Below are positions 1 through 10,420 of a stretch of 64,000 nt of DNA, in pieces (position 1 is the stretch's first letter; every line of letters starts with the position of its first letter). The notes below the pieces were generated by a model, which was not told where the DNA came from, did no database searches, and saw nothing but the letters and a program-made list of their open reading frames with translations. The position numbers and the translations under genes are program-made. The stretch lies in the NCBI GenBank assembly GCA_016708585.1, contig JADJFK010000006.1, positions 248,001 to 312,000 of the forward strand, given 5' to 3'. This DNA is from Sulfuritalea sp. (lineage in GTDB: Bacteria; Pseudomonadota; Gammaproteobacteria; Burkholderiales; Rhodocyclaceae).

Positions 1-659
1 GCCCAGTCCCGCAGTTCGTCCAGGCGCGCCAGCCAGCGCGCGGCGAAGGCAGATCCGGCAGCCACGTCCGGGCGCCGTGCGATGGCGCCGGTTTCGGCGG
101 CCCGACCTTGCCATTGCGGCCGCGCGCAAAACCCGGCATCGAGTTGCGGCCACGGCCGCAGCGATGACGTGGCATCCAGCCACGGCAGCAGACAGCCCTG
201 AGATGGCACGGCGTCTTCCATTTCCACGAGCCGCCGGCGAAGCGTCGCAATGCGTTCACCATCCAGAAAGTCCGCGACGGCATCGCGCTGCCCGTCGGCG
301 ATGCCGCGTCCAAGCCGGGCGAACTCCTCGGGGTCGGCAGGCAGGCCCAGCAAGGGCGGCAGGTCGAGCAGCCAGCGCCAGAGATGTTCGCGCGTAACCT
401 CGGCCCGGACCGCCGGATCGAGATGCGCCGCGCATTCCCGGCCGCGCGCCGCGGCCAGCGCCAGTTCCGCCGCACGCCCCTGCGCCTTGCCGCACAGCGC
501 AAACAACAGCGGTACCAGCTTCACGGCCGAGTCGGCTTCCCGACCGCGCAGGAACTCGGCGACCCGCGGGCGTTCGCTGGCAACGTCGACGGCGGCGACC
601 CGCCCGGCTTCGACGGCCAGCCGCAGCCGCACGCAGCCGGGATCGACGGCCCCACTCAT
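1..659 (-). CDS. hoxV: HoxV/HupK-family hydrogenase maturation protein, N-terminal part (gene runs off the left edge)
   Basis: The frame is open from an ATG at 659 to the window edge (219 codons, no stop), so the C-terminus is missing. It starts MSGAVDPGCVRLRLAVEAG and near codon 190 has the ETGAIAR stretch also found in [NiFe]-hydrogenase large subunits. That makes it a large-subunit-like protein without the visible nickel-ligand motifs, as expected for HoxV/HupK, which is thought to act as a scaffold during assembly of the Fe(CN)2CO group. The start codon overlaps the stop of the upstream kinase gene (ATGA). Family assignment rests on this motif, the length seen so far and the hydrogenase context. 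Confidence 0.7.
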   Translation of the reverse strand, partial: MSGAVDPGCVRLRLAVEAGRVAAVDVASERPRVAEFLRGREADSAVKLVPLLFALCGKAQGRAAELALAAARGRECAAHLDPAVRAEVTREHLWRWLLDLPPLLGLPADPEEFARLGRGIADGQRDAVADFLDGERIATLRRRLVEMEDAVPSQGCLLPWLDATSSLRPWPQLDAGFCARPQWQGRAAETGAIARRPDVAAGSAFAARWLARLDELRDW

Positions 660-2044
660 GCCAGCGGCAAACGCAGGGTGAACAGCGCACCGCCCCTGGG
701 ATGGTTGTCCGCCGCAAGCTTGCCGCCATGGCGCTCGACGATGCCGTAGCTGATCGCCAGGCCGAGCCCGGTACCGCGCCCGACCGGTTTGGTGGTGAAG
801 AAGGGGTCGAAAAGCTTGTCGAGGTTGGCGGCCGGGATCCCCGGGCCGCTGTCGCGAAACTCGATCAGCGCCTGCCCGTCTTCGCTGCGCCCGGTGATTT
901 CCAGCCGCCGCTCGCGGGCGTTTTCCGTGGCATCGGCGGCATTCTGCACCAGGTTCATGACCACCTGCTGCACCTGCCCCGGCGAACCGAGAACGTCGAG
1001 CGCGGGTGGCAGGTTCAGTTTGACCTCGAACTGGTTTGCCGTGGCCTTGCCCACCCACTGCACCGCGCGTTCGATGACCTCGACCAGGTCGAAGGGGCGC
1101 CGCTCGTCGCGATCGGGGGCCGAGAAGCGCTTGAGGGCATCGACGATGTCGCGCGTGCGCTCGGCGCCTTCGACCGTACCGTCGATCAGCGAGGGCAGAT
1201 CGTCGAGCAGGCGGTCGATGCGCAATTCGCCGCGCAGGGCTTCGCGCTCCTGGCGCGGCATGTCGCCGTGAATCGCGGCGAGATAGCGTTCCAGCCGTTC
1301 GGCATAGCGTTTCATGGCCAGCGTGTTGCCGTAGACGAAGCTGATCGGATTGTTGAGTTCGTGCGCGACGCCGGCAACGAGGCGGCCCAGCGAAGCCATT
1401 TTTTCGGAATGGATCAGCTGCTGCTGGGTGGTCTTGAGGTCCTCGTGGGCGCGCCGCAGCGCCTGGTAGGCGCGGCGCAGTTCGCCCACGGGACGGCCGG
1501 TGATGACCAGGCCGAGCATCTTGCCGACGCCGTTGTAGCGCGGCGTGCAGTTGAGCGATACCGGGATGGCGCTGCCGTTGGCGGCCTTCAGCTGCATCTC
1601 GACATCTTCCACCGCCTGCCCGCCCAGGTCGGCGAAGAGTCGTCCGGCACGCTGGCGCGACTCGTCGTCGGCGAACAGGTCGAACACCGGACGTCCGTGC
1701 AGCGAGTCGGCGTCGACGCCCAGCAGCGAGGCCAGCGCGGCATTCACGCTCTCGATCACGCCGGCACGGCTGCAGACGATCAACAGGTCCGACATCGAGG
1801 TCAGCACCGAGGAAATGAACTGCTGGGTGTCCTCCAGCGTCGCGTTCTTTTCCTCCAGCGCGACTTCGTACTGCAGCAGGTCGTTATAGACCTCGTCCAT
1901 CTTGCGGATCACGTCGAGCCAGATGCCGTCCTCTGCCGAAGCCCCCGCGGCCGCGGCAAGCATCTCGACCGTGAGTGCCGAACGCGGCTCCTCCGGCTTG
2001 GCGCCCGCCGCAATGCCCGACCCTGATAAGGATTCGTCGTCCAT
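656..2044 (-). CDS. hoxJ: PAS-domain sensor histidine kinase, probable HoxJ of the H2-sensing system
   Basis: About 462 residues. After an N-terminal helical stretch there is a PAS domain (about residues 80-190), then the H-box GVAHELNNPISF (phosphorylated His), the N-box QNAADAT, and ATP-lid motifs DSGPGIP and GTGLGLAISYG. No membrane segment is visible, so it should be cytoplasmic. In Cupriavidus, HoxJ binds the regulatory hydrogenase through its PAS region and controls HoxA; this kinase lies in the same operon direction as hoxA, hoxB and hoxC. I chose the ATG at 2044 over a GTG at 2062. What is unusual is that two c-di-GMP-type genes separate it from hoxC. It could be another PAS kinase, but no other partner for hoxA is present here. 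Confidence 0.7.
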   Translation of the reverse strand: MDDESLSGSGIAAGAKPEEPRSALTVEMLAAAAGASAEDGIWLDVIRKMDEVYNDLLQYEVALEEKNATLEDTQQFISSVLTSMSDLLIVCSRAGVIESVNAALASLLGVDADSLHGRPVFDLFADDESRQRAGRLFADLGGQAVEDVEMQLKAANGSAIPVSLNCTPRYNGVGKMLGLVITGRPVGELRRAYQALRRAHEDLKTTQQQLIHSEKMASLGRLVAGVAHELNNPISFVYGNTLAMKRYAERLERYLAAIHGDMPRQEREALRGELRIDRLLDDLPSLIDGTVEGAERTRDIVDALKRFSAPDRDERRPFDLVEVIERAVQWVGKATANQFEVKLNLPPALDVLGSPGQVQQVVMNLVQNAADATENARERRLEITGRSEDGQALIEFRDSGPGIPAANLDKLFDPFFTTKPVGRGTGLGLAISYGIVERHGGKLAADNHPRGGALFTLRLPLA

Positions 2045-2102
2045 CACCGCACTGTACCCCACGCCGGGTCAGCCGGCCCATGGCCACGCATCGCGCCGGG
2101 CT

Positions 2103-3410
2103 TCAGTCTTCCTTGACCCCGAAACGCGCAACGAAGTCAGCCGGAGCGAGCGCCGGGCCCTTGTAGTCCGCCTGCATGAAGTCGCAGCGCAGTTCCTTGA
2201 GCCGGGCCGCCGCCGCATCGTCGGCGACGCCGACAGCGACCACGGCAAGCCTCAGGTGATGGGCAAGTTCGATGATCGACTGCAGGATGCGCTCCGACTT
2301 CAACCCGGCGGCGATGTCGCTTCCCGCCGCAACATCGATCTTGATTTCCTGGAATGGCAGGGTCGCCAGCCAGAACAGCGATGAAAATGCCATGCCCGGA
2401 TCGTCGATCGACAGCTTCACGCCGAGTTCCTTCAGGCGGCCGAGAGTCGTCCGCGTCGCCGGCTCCGCACCGAGTACCGAGGTCTCGCCGATCTCGAGGA
2501 TCAGCGTACCCGGCCGCCTGCTCCAGGTGCCGAGTGCGCGCTCGACGACTTCGATGAGTTCGGGGTGCCGCAACACGCGCGCCGGCAACTTGACGCCGAC
2601 CCGCAGATCCAGCCCGGCACTGTAGCGGAACTCGGAGATGTTGCGCAGCGCCCGGTTCAGTATCGAGGAGACCAGCTGGATGACCACGTCGGCCGACTCC
2701 GCCGCGACGAACGCATCCAGCGCGGGAATCATGCCGAGCGCCGGATCGCGCCAGCGCAGCAGGCCTTCCGCCCCCATCACCTGGCCCAGCCGCAAATCAT
2801 ATTGCGGCTGGAAAATCAGGTTGATCGCATCTTCGGCGACGGCGCTGCGCAAACGGTTTTCGTACAGAAGCCTGGATGCCGCAAGGTGGTCACGGTCCTC
2901 GCCGTAGTCGGCGATGCTGCCGTCCAGGGCGCGGGCCAGGGCACAGGCGCTCTTGGCGCGCTGCAGTAGGGTTTCCGCCTCCTCCCCATGCTCCGGAAAC
3001 ATGGCGATTCCGATCGCGGGACTGGCATAGATTTCGTCCTCGCCGATCCAGAACGGGGTATTCAGCGCCCGCAGCGACTTGGTCGCCGCCAGCATCGCCA
3101 CGGCGGGACCATCGACGATGGAGAGGACGCAGGCAAAATCGTCCCGGCCCAGCTCGCCGAGCAGATCGTCCGGACGCAGCACGTCGGCACGCAACAATCC
3201 CGCGACGCGCGCGCGCACCGAATCGCCCACCTGGTAGCCCCACACCGCGTCGATGCGGCCGACCACGCCGCATTCGATGAGCAGCACGGCAAGATGTCCG
3301 CCGTCGGCCCGGCGTTCCGCGACCCGCGCCCGCAGCGCATCGATGAAAGGCACGGCGGCCGCAGCTTCGCCGCCGGGCGCAGCCGTCGAGACCGGATCGG
3401 CCTCGCTCAC
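2103..3410 (-). CDS. GGDEF-EAL tandem protein with degenerate active sites
   Basis: 435 residues with the size and order of a cytoplasmic GGDEF-EAL protein. The GGDEF position reads LGRDDF (about residue 87), not GG(D/E)EF. The EAL position reads AEGLLRW, not EALLRW. The usual DDFG reads DDPG, and the late EGVE region reads VAVGVAD. Several metal and catalytic positions of a c-di-GMP phosphodiesterase are therefore changed, and neither synthesis nor hydrolysis looks likely; a binding or scaffold role is more plausible (inference). The start codon overlaps the end of the HD-GYP gene by four bases, so both are probably translated together. It lies between the hydrogen-sensor genes hoxC and hoxJ. 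Confidence 0.8.
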   Translation of the reverse strand: MSEADPVSTAAPGGEAAAAVPFIDALRARVAERRADGGHLAVLLIECGVVGRIDAVWGYQVGDSVRARVAGLLRADVLRPDDLLGELGRDDFACVLSIVDGPAVAMLAATKSLRALNTPFWIGEDEIYASPAIGIAMFPEHGEEAETLLQRAKSACALARALDGSIADYGEDRDHLAASRLLYENRLRSAVAEDAINLIFQPQYDLRLGQVMGAEGLLRWRDPALGMIPALDAFVAAESADVVIQLVSSILNRALRNISEFRYSAGLDLRVGVKLPARVLRHPELIEVVERALGTWSRRPGTLILEIGETSVLGAEPATRTTLGRLKELGVKLSIDDPGMAFSSLFWLATLPFQEIKIDVAAGSDIAAGLKSERILQSIIELAHHLRLAVVAVGVADDAAAARLKELRCDFMQADYKGPALAPADFVARFGVKED

Positions 3411-4603
3411 AGGAACAACTCTCTGGGGTCGATTTCGACGGAACCGTACTCCAGGGAGCGCTGGATACGGTAGGGTTCGTCGGGCCTGACCTTGGGTTCC
3501 TTCATCAGGTCAAGCATCTTGTAGGGTCGCATCGGGTTGCCGTTCATGTCCTTGACGACCATGATGCGCGGCTGCATGCGCCGCACCATGTTCTGGGCGA
3601 TCACGACGGCAACCTCGCCGCTGTTCAGCTCGACCACGCAGCCGACCGGGAAGACGCCGACGCACTGGATGAACTGCTCGACCAGGGCCGGGTGGAACTG
3701 CCGGCCGCGCTCCTTGTAGATCGTGCTCAGCGCGTTGGCCGGCGAAAGGCCCTGGCCAAGCGGCTTCGGCGCGGTCAGCGTGTCGAAGGTATCGACGATC
3801 GCGGCGATCAGTCCGGGAAATGCAATGGCATCCCCCTTGAGGCCGCGCGGATAACCGGCACCGTCGTAACGCTCGTGGTGCAGCGATGCAAGCCCGGGCA
3901 GTTCCGGCGGCAGGCCCGGCGTATCGCTGAGGATGCGCACCGAATTGATCACGTGCGTCTTGTAGATCTCCATTTCCGCATCATCGCTCGGCCCGCGCGC
4001 GGCAAGTTCGGGCGGCAGCTTGAGCTTGCCGACGTCCTGCAGCAGTCCCAGCATGCCGAGGATCTCAAGCCGGTCCGGCGGCAGCTGCAGGAAGCGGCCG
4101 AAGATGGTCATCATCACCGAAACTTCAGCGGCCCGGCTCAGGGTCGTACCGCTCTTTTCCTGCAGCTTGATCAGCAGCGCCATCGCATCCGGATTGCGCA
4201 CGACGCTGGCGGTGATCTGCGCCACGGCCTCGTGCGAGCGCGAACTGTCGATGGTGTTCCCGGTTTCCACCACGCGCGAGATCTCGCCGAGAACGACGGA
4301 CGTATTGCTGAAGGCCTTCTGCGCCACCGGCAATTCGTGCTCGACGCTCGCCGCATCCCGGTACACCGTGGTGCCGCGAACTTTCGCGATGTCTTCGGCG
4401 GTGACCTTGGCGACGTCCTGCACCACGGCCTTCTCGGGGTCCACGAAGACATGCTTGCAGTATTTCCGCAGGACCTCGAGCTGCTTGTCCTTTTGCAGCA
4501 CGAAGCCCTGAAAGGCAAACGGCGTTTCCGTCCATGGCCTGTCCAGCTTGGAAATGAACATGCCGAAGGCCAGTTTTTCGACAGGTACTTCTAGGAGTTC
4601 CAT
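3407..4603 (-). CDS. DUF3391 + HD-GYP domain protein with a variant HD motif
   Basis: 398 residues. The N-terminal about 90 residues (ELLEVPVEKLAFGMFI...) match the DUF3391 domain often found before HD-GYP. The HD-GYP domain follows: HHERYDGAGYP is intact, and DTFDTLT and the KERGRQFHP region are recognisable. The HD signature, normally HDIGK, reads QDVGK, so the metal-binding His is Gln; the codon on the minus strand is clearly CAG. Loss of this residue should weaken or abolish c-di-GMP hydrolysis (family knowledge plus inference). It starts 224 bases downstream of hoxC and is the first gene of a block with the degenerate GGDEF-EAL gene and hoxJ. Confidence 0.85.
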   Translation of the reverse strand: MELLEVPVEKLAFGMFISKLDRPWTETPFAFQGFVLQKDKQLEVLRKYCKHVFVDPEKAVVQDVAKVTAEDIAKVRGTTVYRDAASVEHELPVAQKAFSNTSVVLGEISRVVETGNTIDSSRSHEAVAQITASVVRNPDAMALLIKLQEKSGTTLSRAAEVSVMMTIFGRFLQLPPDRLEILGMLGLLQDVGKLKLPPELAARGPSDDAEMEIYKTHVINSVRILSDTPGLPPELPGLASLHHERYDGAGYPRGLKGDAIAFPGLIAAIVDTFDTLTAPKPLGQGLSPANALSTIYKERGRQFHPALVEQFIQCVGVFPVGCVVELNSGEVAVVIAQNMVRRMQPRIMVVKDMNGNPMRPYKMLDLMKEPKVRPDEPYRIQRSLEYGSVEIDPRELFL

Positions 4604-4827
4604 GCGGATACGCGGCTTTCAGAAAAGTGGCACTATTTTCACGTCTAAACGAAAAAACATCAAGCTGCGGAGCCGCCATGCCAGCCGCTTTTCGGCGCCC
4701 TTGCCGCAGGTGCGAAGCTTAACCCGAATCCACCCGGGTCCGGCACAAACCGGCGCGGCGAACATGACCTTTTTGGCGTGACGGGATTCACTTCGCTGGT
4801 CGATTTTCCACCCGCGCGCCGATGGCC
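4604..4827 (-). promoter_or_regulatory. Gap between hoxC and the HD-GYP gene; weak promoter candidate
   Basis: No gene is seen in these 224 bases. On the minus strand, TTGATG, 18 bases, AAAATA lies about 30-70 bases before the HD-GYP start and could be a sigma-70 promoter. It is the only sizeable gap in the otherwise tight hypX-to-hoxV stretch, so the c-di-GMP genes and hoxJ may have separate transcription. The promoter call is weak. Confidence 0.3.
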
Positions 4828-6273
4828 TCAGTGCACCGTACACACCATGCAGGGGTCGAAACTGCGCACGACGTGGTGGATGATCGCCGGCAGCGGCGCC
4901 GCGGCGTCGGCCGGCAGGCCCGCCAGCGCCTGTTCCAGCGCGCCCGGCGTACCCGCGCCATCGCGCGGCGAGAAGTTCCAGGTGGTCGGCGCGATGATCT
5001 GGTAGTTGTGGATGCGACCGCGGCGCACGGTCAGCCAGTGGCCGAGCGAGCCGCGCGCGGCTTCGACGAGGCCGACGCCGGCCGTCTCGTCCGCGAGCTG
5101 GGACGTGATGCACCAGGGCTGGCCCGGCGCCAGTTCGCCGAGCCAGTGCTCCATGGCGGGCAGCACCAGCGCCAGTTCCAGCAGGCGCGCCACCACGCGC
5201 GCGGCGACGCTGGCGCCGCTGCCGGCAACCATGTCGCGGGCCAGCGCATGGCCGGCCACCACCTGGCGCGCCAGGGCGCCGGTTTCGACCACCTGTCCGG
5301 CCAGGCGCGGCGCCTTGCACCAGGAATAGGCGCCCTCCTTCGCCGCCACCGGCAGCGTGCTGCCCGCGGCCGGATGCTGCGGCAACCCGGCCGCGGCGTA
5401 CCAGGCATGGCTGGTGTCTTCGCTGATGCCGGCGATGTCGAGCGGCAGCGCGCCCCCATGCCACAGCCCCGCCGGAAACAGGCGCCGGTCCTGCTCCTGA
5501 TAGCAGCCGTAGCTCATGAAGCGATCGCTGCCGCGCCCGACCTGCCAGAGGTCGAGGTCCGCGGCGATGTCGAGAAAGGTGCGCAGGTCGCCGCCGCCCG
5601 CCTGTGCGCGCCAGGCATCGAGTTGTTGGCGGCTGGCGATGGCGGCGACATCTTCGAGCCTGGCGCCGAAGGTCACCCGTTCGAGGAAACCGCGGAATTC
5701 GCGCAGGCTGCGCTGCAGGCGGAATAGCTCCGAGCTTTGCAGCGGCCGCGTCGAGCCGCCCGGCTGCACTGCCAGCGTATGCGGCCATTTGCCGGCGAGC
5801 AGGCCCATCATCTGCATGAAGCGCGCGCGTGCCGGCAGCACCTCGTTGGGCGCGCTGCCCGCGGTGGCGCGAAAGCGCTGCGCCGCGCCGTGGTACCAGC
5901 GCCGACTTTTGTATTCCTCGCGCGCGAAGTCGGGCATGAAGAACAGGTAGAAGTGCGTCAGGTGGTCCGCCAGGTTCTCCACCGCCAGGGTCAGGTTGGC
6001 CGCCAGGCGGCCATTGGGCGGCGGCGTGGCGCCCGCGGCATCGGCCAGTGCCAGGGCGGCGGCCGCCGACTGGGCGACCGAGCAGATGCCGCAGATGCGC
6101 GGCACCAGCACCAGCGCATCGGCCGGCAGCTTGCCTTGCAGGATCTGCTCGAAGCCGCGATACAGCGGCGAGTTCACGTAGGCCGCGGCCACCCGTCCGT
6201 CGTCGATGTCGAGCGTGATTTCGAGATCGCCTTCGACACGGTTGAAGGGGCCGACGACGCGCCGCGTGCTCAT
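4828..6273 (-). CDS. hoxC: Regulatory (H2-sensing) [NiFe]-hydrogenase large subunit
   Basis: 481 residues. The first nickel-ligand pair is in RICGICSVAQS (about residue 60) and the second in DPCMVCTVH at the extreme C-terminus. The protein ends on that His: there is no C-terminal extension for a maturation protease to remove, which is typical of the HupV/HoxC group and unlike HybC in the same locus. It forms the H2 sensor with HoxB. The ATG at 6273 overlaps the hoxB stop. A copy of the window's short repeat lies in frame around codons 122-129 (KSRRWYHG). Confidence 0.93.
   Translation of the reverse strand: MSTRRVVGPFNRVEGDLEITLDIDDGRVAAAYVNSPLYRGFEQILQGKLPADALVLVPRICGICSVAQSAAAALALADAAGATPPPNGRLAANLTLAVENLADHLTHFYLFFMPDFAREEYKSRRWYHGAAQRFRATAGSAPNEVLPARARFMQMMGLLAGKWPHTLAVQPGGSTRPLQSSELFRLQRSLREFRGFLERVTFGARLEDVAAIASRQQLDAWRAQAGGGDLRTFLDIAADLDLWQVGRGSDRFMSYGCYQEQDRRLFPAGLWHGGALPLDIAGISEDTSHAWYAAAGLPQHPAAGSTLPVAAKEGAYSWCKAPRLAGQVVETGALARQVVAGHALARDMVAGSGASVAARVVARLLELALVLPAMEHWLGELAPGQPWCITSQLADETAGVGLVEAARGSLGHWLTVRRGRIHNYQIIAPTTWNFSPRDGAGTPGALEQALAGLPADAAAPLPAIIHHVVRSFDPCMVCTVH
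5887..5910 (+). repeat. Short dispersed repeat, copy 1 (inside hoxC)
   Basis: 21 of 24 bases match the consensus GCCGTGTCGCC + AGCGCCGACTTTT. Read on the coding strand it gives SRRWYHG. Confidence 0.6.
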
Positions 6274-7258
6274 CTTTTCGTCCGCTTTACCGTGGGAGCG
6301 CGCAGGAGGTGGTCGGAATGCGCGTTTTCGCGCACCCGCTGCGGCGTCGCCGACTTGGACAGGGCCGCCAGCGCGATGAACCAGGCCTTGGGCATGTCGG
6401 CGGGCAGGCCGAGCGGGATGCCGGCCACCTTCGGCGTGGTCTCGAAGGCGTGGCCGGGCTCCTCGAAGCCGGGCTCGGTGCAGCGGATGCAGGCGTAGCC
6501 GCCGCGCAGGCAGGAGCCCTCGCCGTTCCACAGGCGCTGGTTGCAGTCGGCATGGGCCTGGGTCCCCTTGCAGCCGAGCTGCTCCATCAGACAGCCCTGC
6601 TCCGAATGCCGCGAGGCGCTGGCCTTGAACTCGTAGTACTCGTTGCGCGGGCAGCCGTGGTGCACCAGCTGGTCGGCATAAAAGCGCGGCCGCCCCAGGT
6701 CGTCGAGTTGCGCCGCGCCGAGGCGGCCATGGGCCAGCATCGCCAGGGTTTCGGTGATCCAGTCGGGATGCGGCGGACAGCCGGCGACGTTGATCACCGG
6801 CAGTCCGGCGGCGTCGCGGAATCCCGGCCCGAGCAGGCCGCCCGCGGCCTCGCCGTCGTACTGCAGGCCGCAGGCATCGGTGGGGTTCACGCCCGCCGCC
6901 GTGATGCCGCCCCAGGCCGAACAACTGCCGATGGCGACGACGTGCCGCGCCCGCGCGGCGATCTGCCGCACCCAGTCGATCATCGGCTGCGCGCCGCCGC
7001 CGAAGCGGTGGAAGCCGCCGCTGCCCAGCGGCCCGCGCAGCAGCGAACCCTCGATGCAGAGGACATCGACCCGGGTACGGCCGTCGGCGCACCGCGCGAT
7101 CAGATCACGCGCCTCGTCGACGCCGCTCTCGGACAGGCTCGGATGCCAGAGCAGCTCGATGCCCTCGGCGGCCAGTTCGCGGAACAGGGAGCCATGTTCG
7201 CTACCCAGCCACGACAGGGTGCAGCCGCCGCAACCGCCGGACTGCAGCCAGAGCAGGT

Positions 7259-7262
<4 letters not shown>
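6270..7262 (-). CDS. hoxB: Regulatory (H2-sensing) [NiFe]-hydrogenase small subunit
   Basis: 330 residues, starting MNLLWLQSGGCGGCTLSWL, with the first cluster cysteines at once and no Tat signal peptide or C-terminal membrane helix. This is how HupU/HoxB differs from membrane-bound hydrogenase small subunits. Further iron-sulfur motifs are GSCSAWGG, NVAGCPPHPDW, GCPRNEYYEFKAS, GCLMEQLGCKG and CIRCTEPGFEEPG. It carries electrons from HoxC and, with HoxC, signals H2 to the kinase rather than conserving energy. Its start overlaps hoxA, and hoxC overlaps its stop. Confidence 0.93.
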
Positions 7263-8694
<1,432 letters not shown>

Positions 8695-8698
<4 letters not shown>

Positions 8699-10410
8699 GC
8701 CGGAATCTTCCAGTTCAGGTCGCGATGGCGCGCCAGGTGGCGCGGCGTCCACGAGGCCGGCGACTTGCGCACGAAATGGTGGCGCGCGACGTGGTAGCTG
8801 GGATCGAAGCCGTAGAAATTGCGCCGCATGTGCGCCAGTTCCTCGGCGCGATAGGCGGCCAGCGACTTTTGCGCCTCATCGCTTACTCTTCGCTCTCGTT
8901 TGGCGGCGAGCAAGACATCGATGTCGGGGCTCGCGGCGAGTTCCGCGGCGCGGCGGGCCACGTCGATGCGAAAGGCTTGCGGGTCAGCGGCGAGGCAGGC
9001 ATCGGAAAAGCCGATGGCCACGGCCTGCCGCGCCGTCAGCGGCTGGCGATTCTTCATGATGTCGCGCGCGGCCTGCGCGCCGACCCGGCGCGGCAGCAGG
9101 TAGGTCCAGTATTCCGAGCCATACAGGTTGCCCATATTCTTGTAGTGCGGGTTCTGCAGCACGCCGTCGCGCACCCAGACCCGGTCCGCCGCGCGCGCCA
9201 GGAAGCAGCCGCCGGCGCCCGCATTGCCGCCCAGCGCGGCGACGGTGATCCGGTCGCCGGTTTCGATCAGTTCCAGCGCAAGGTCGTTCATCGCATTTAT
9301 GTTGTTCCAGGATTCGTCGGCCGGCGAACCGTCGTCGAGGCTCGCCGCCTCGATCACGTTGAGGTGGATGCCATTGGACCAGAAGTCTGCCCCCCCGAGC
9401 AAGACCAGTACCTTGACCGGTCGCTGCTTCGCCCAGGCCAGCGCGGCACGCAGGCGCACGCACTGGACGGTAGACATGGCGCCGTTGTAGAACTCGAAGT
9501 GGAGGAAGCCAACGCCGGCGGATTCCTCATAGGCGATGTCCTGCCAGGTCGCGTGGTCGACGCGCCACCAGGTATCGAGCTTCGCCTCCGGCAGCGCCGC
9601 AGCCTCCCCGGCAAACACCAGCGTAGCAGGCAGCTTGATGCCGTCCGGGCGCTTGACATGGCCGATCCAGACCGCGCCATCGACGGTGCGCCGCAACAGC
9701 GCCGTCTCGCGCCGGGCGACGACCTCGCCCGCCGTACCGCCGGCGCCGACTTCTTCGCGCCAGGCATCGAAAATGTGGCAGGGCTGGCCGAACAGGGCAT
9801 CGGCGACGCCGGGAAAGCCGTCGGCGGCATCGACCTTGCGCAGCACGGTCGCCGTGTCATCGCGCTGCCAGTCGATGGCGCGGTCGGCCTGCTTCATCAA
9901 GGCCCGCAGCCGGCCCCGCGCATCCGGCCACGCGGCGAGCGGCGTCGGGCTCCGGCCGGCAGCGACCTTGTCGACGGCGGCCAGCACCGCCGTGGTCGCC
10001 GCCTGTGTCACCTCGTTGCGGTAGATGCTGGACTTCTTCGCCGCGCGCAGCGGGAATTCGGCCGTGGCCCAGACCGGCCCGGCATCCATTTCGGCCTCGG
10101 CCTGCAACACCGTGACGCCCCACTCCGCCGTGCCTTCCTGCAAGGCCCAGTCCAGTGCCGAGGGGCCGCGGTCGCCGACGATGCCCGGATGCACGACGAG
10201 GCAGACATGGCGCTTCCAGATCGACTCGGGAATCGCGCGGCGCAGGTAGGGCGCGACGATCAGGTCCGGCCGGAACAGCGCCACGGCTTCCTCGGCGACG
10301 CTGTCCGCGATGTCGAACTCGATCGAGATTTCATGGCCGCGTTCCTGCAGCGCCGCCCCCAGGCGCTGGGTCAGGCTGTTGAAGGCGTGGGTCAGGAGCA
10401 GGATCCGCAT
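8695..10410 (-). CDS. hypX: HypX/HoxX: CO-ligand synthesis for the [NiFe] centre
   Basis: 571 residues in two parts. The N-terminal half resembles formyl-tetrahydrofolate-binding transferases (VHPGIVGDRGPSALDWAL). The C-terminal half is an enoyl-CoA hydratase/isomerase-like domain (LGGADFWSNGIHLNVIE, GGNAGAGGCFLARAADRVW). HypX makes the active-site CO from a formyl group through formyl-CoA and is typical of bacteria that mature hydrogenase in air. It follows hypE by 10 bases and overlaps hoxA. The segment EVGAGGTAGEVVARR contains a repeat copy in frame. Confidence 0.92.
9731..9754 (+). repeat. Short dispersed repeat, copy 3 (inside hypX)
   Basis: 20 of 24 bases match the consensus. On the coding strand it reads in frame as EVGAGGTA, at the linker between the two HypX domains. 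Confidence 0.55.
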
Positions 10411-10420
10411 CGGCAGACCA

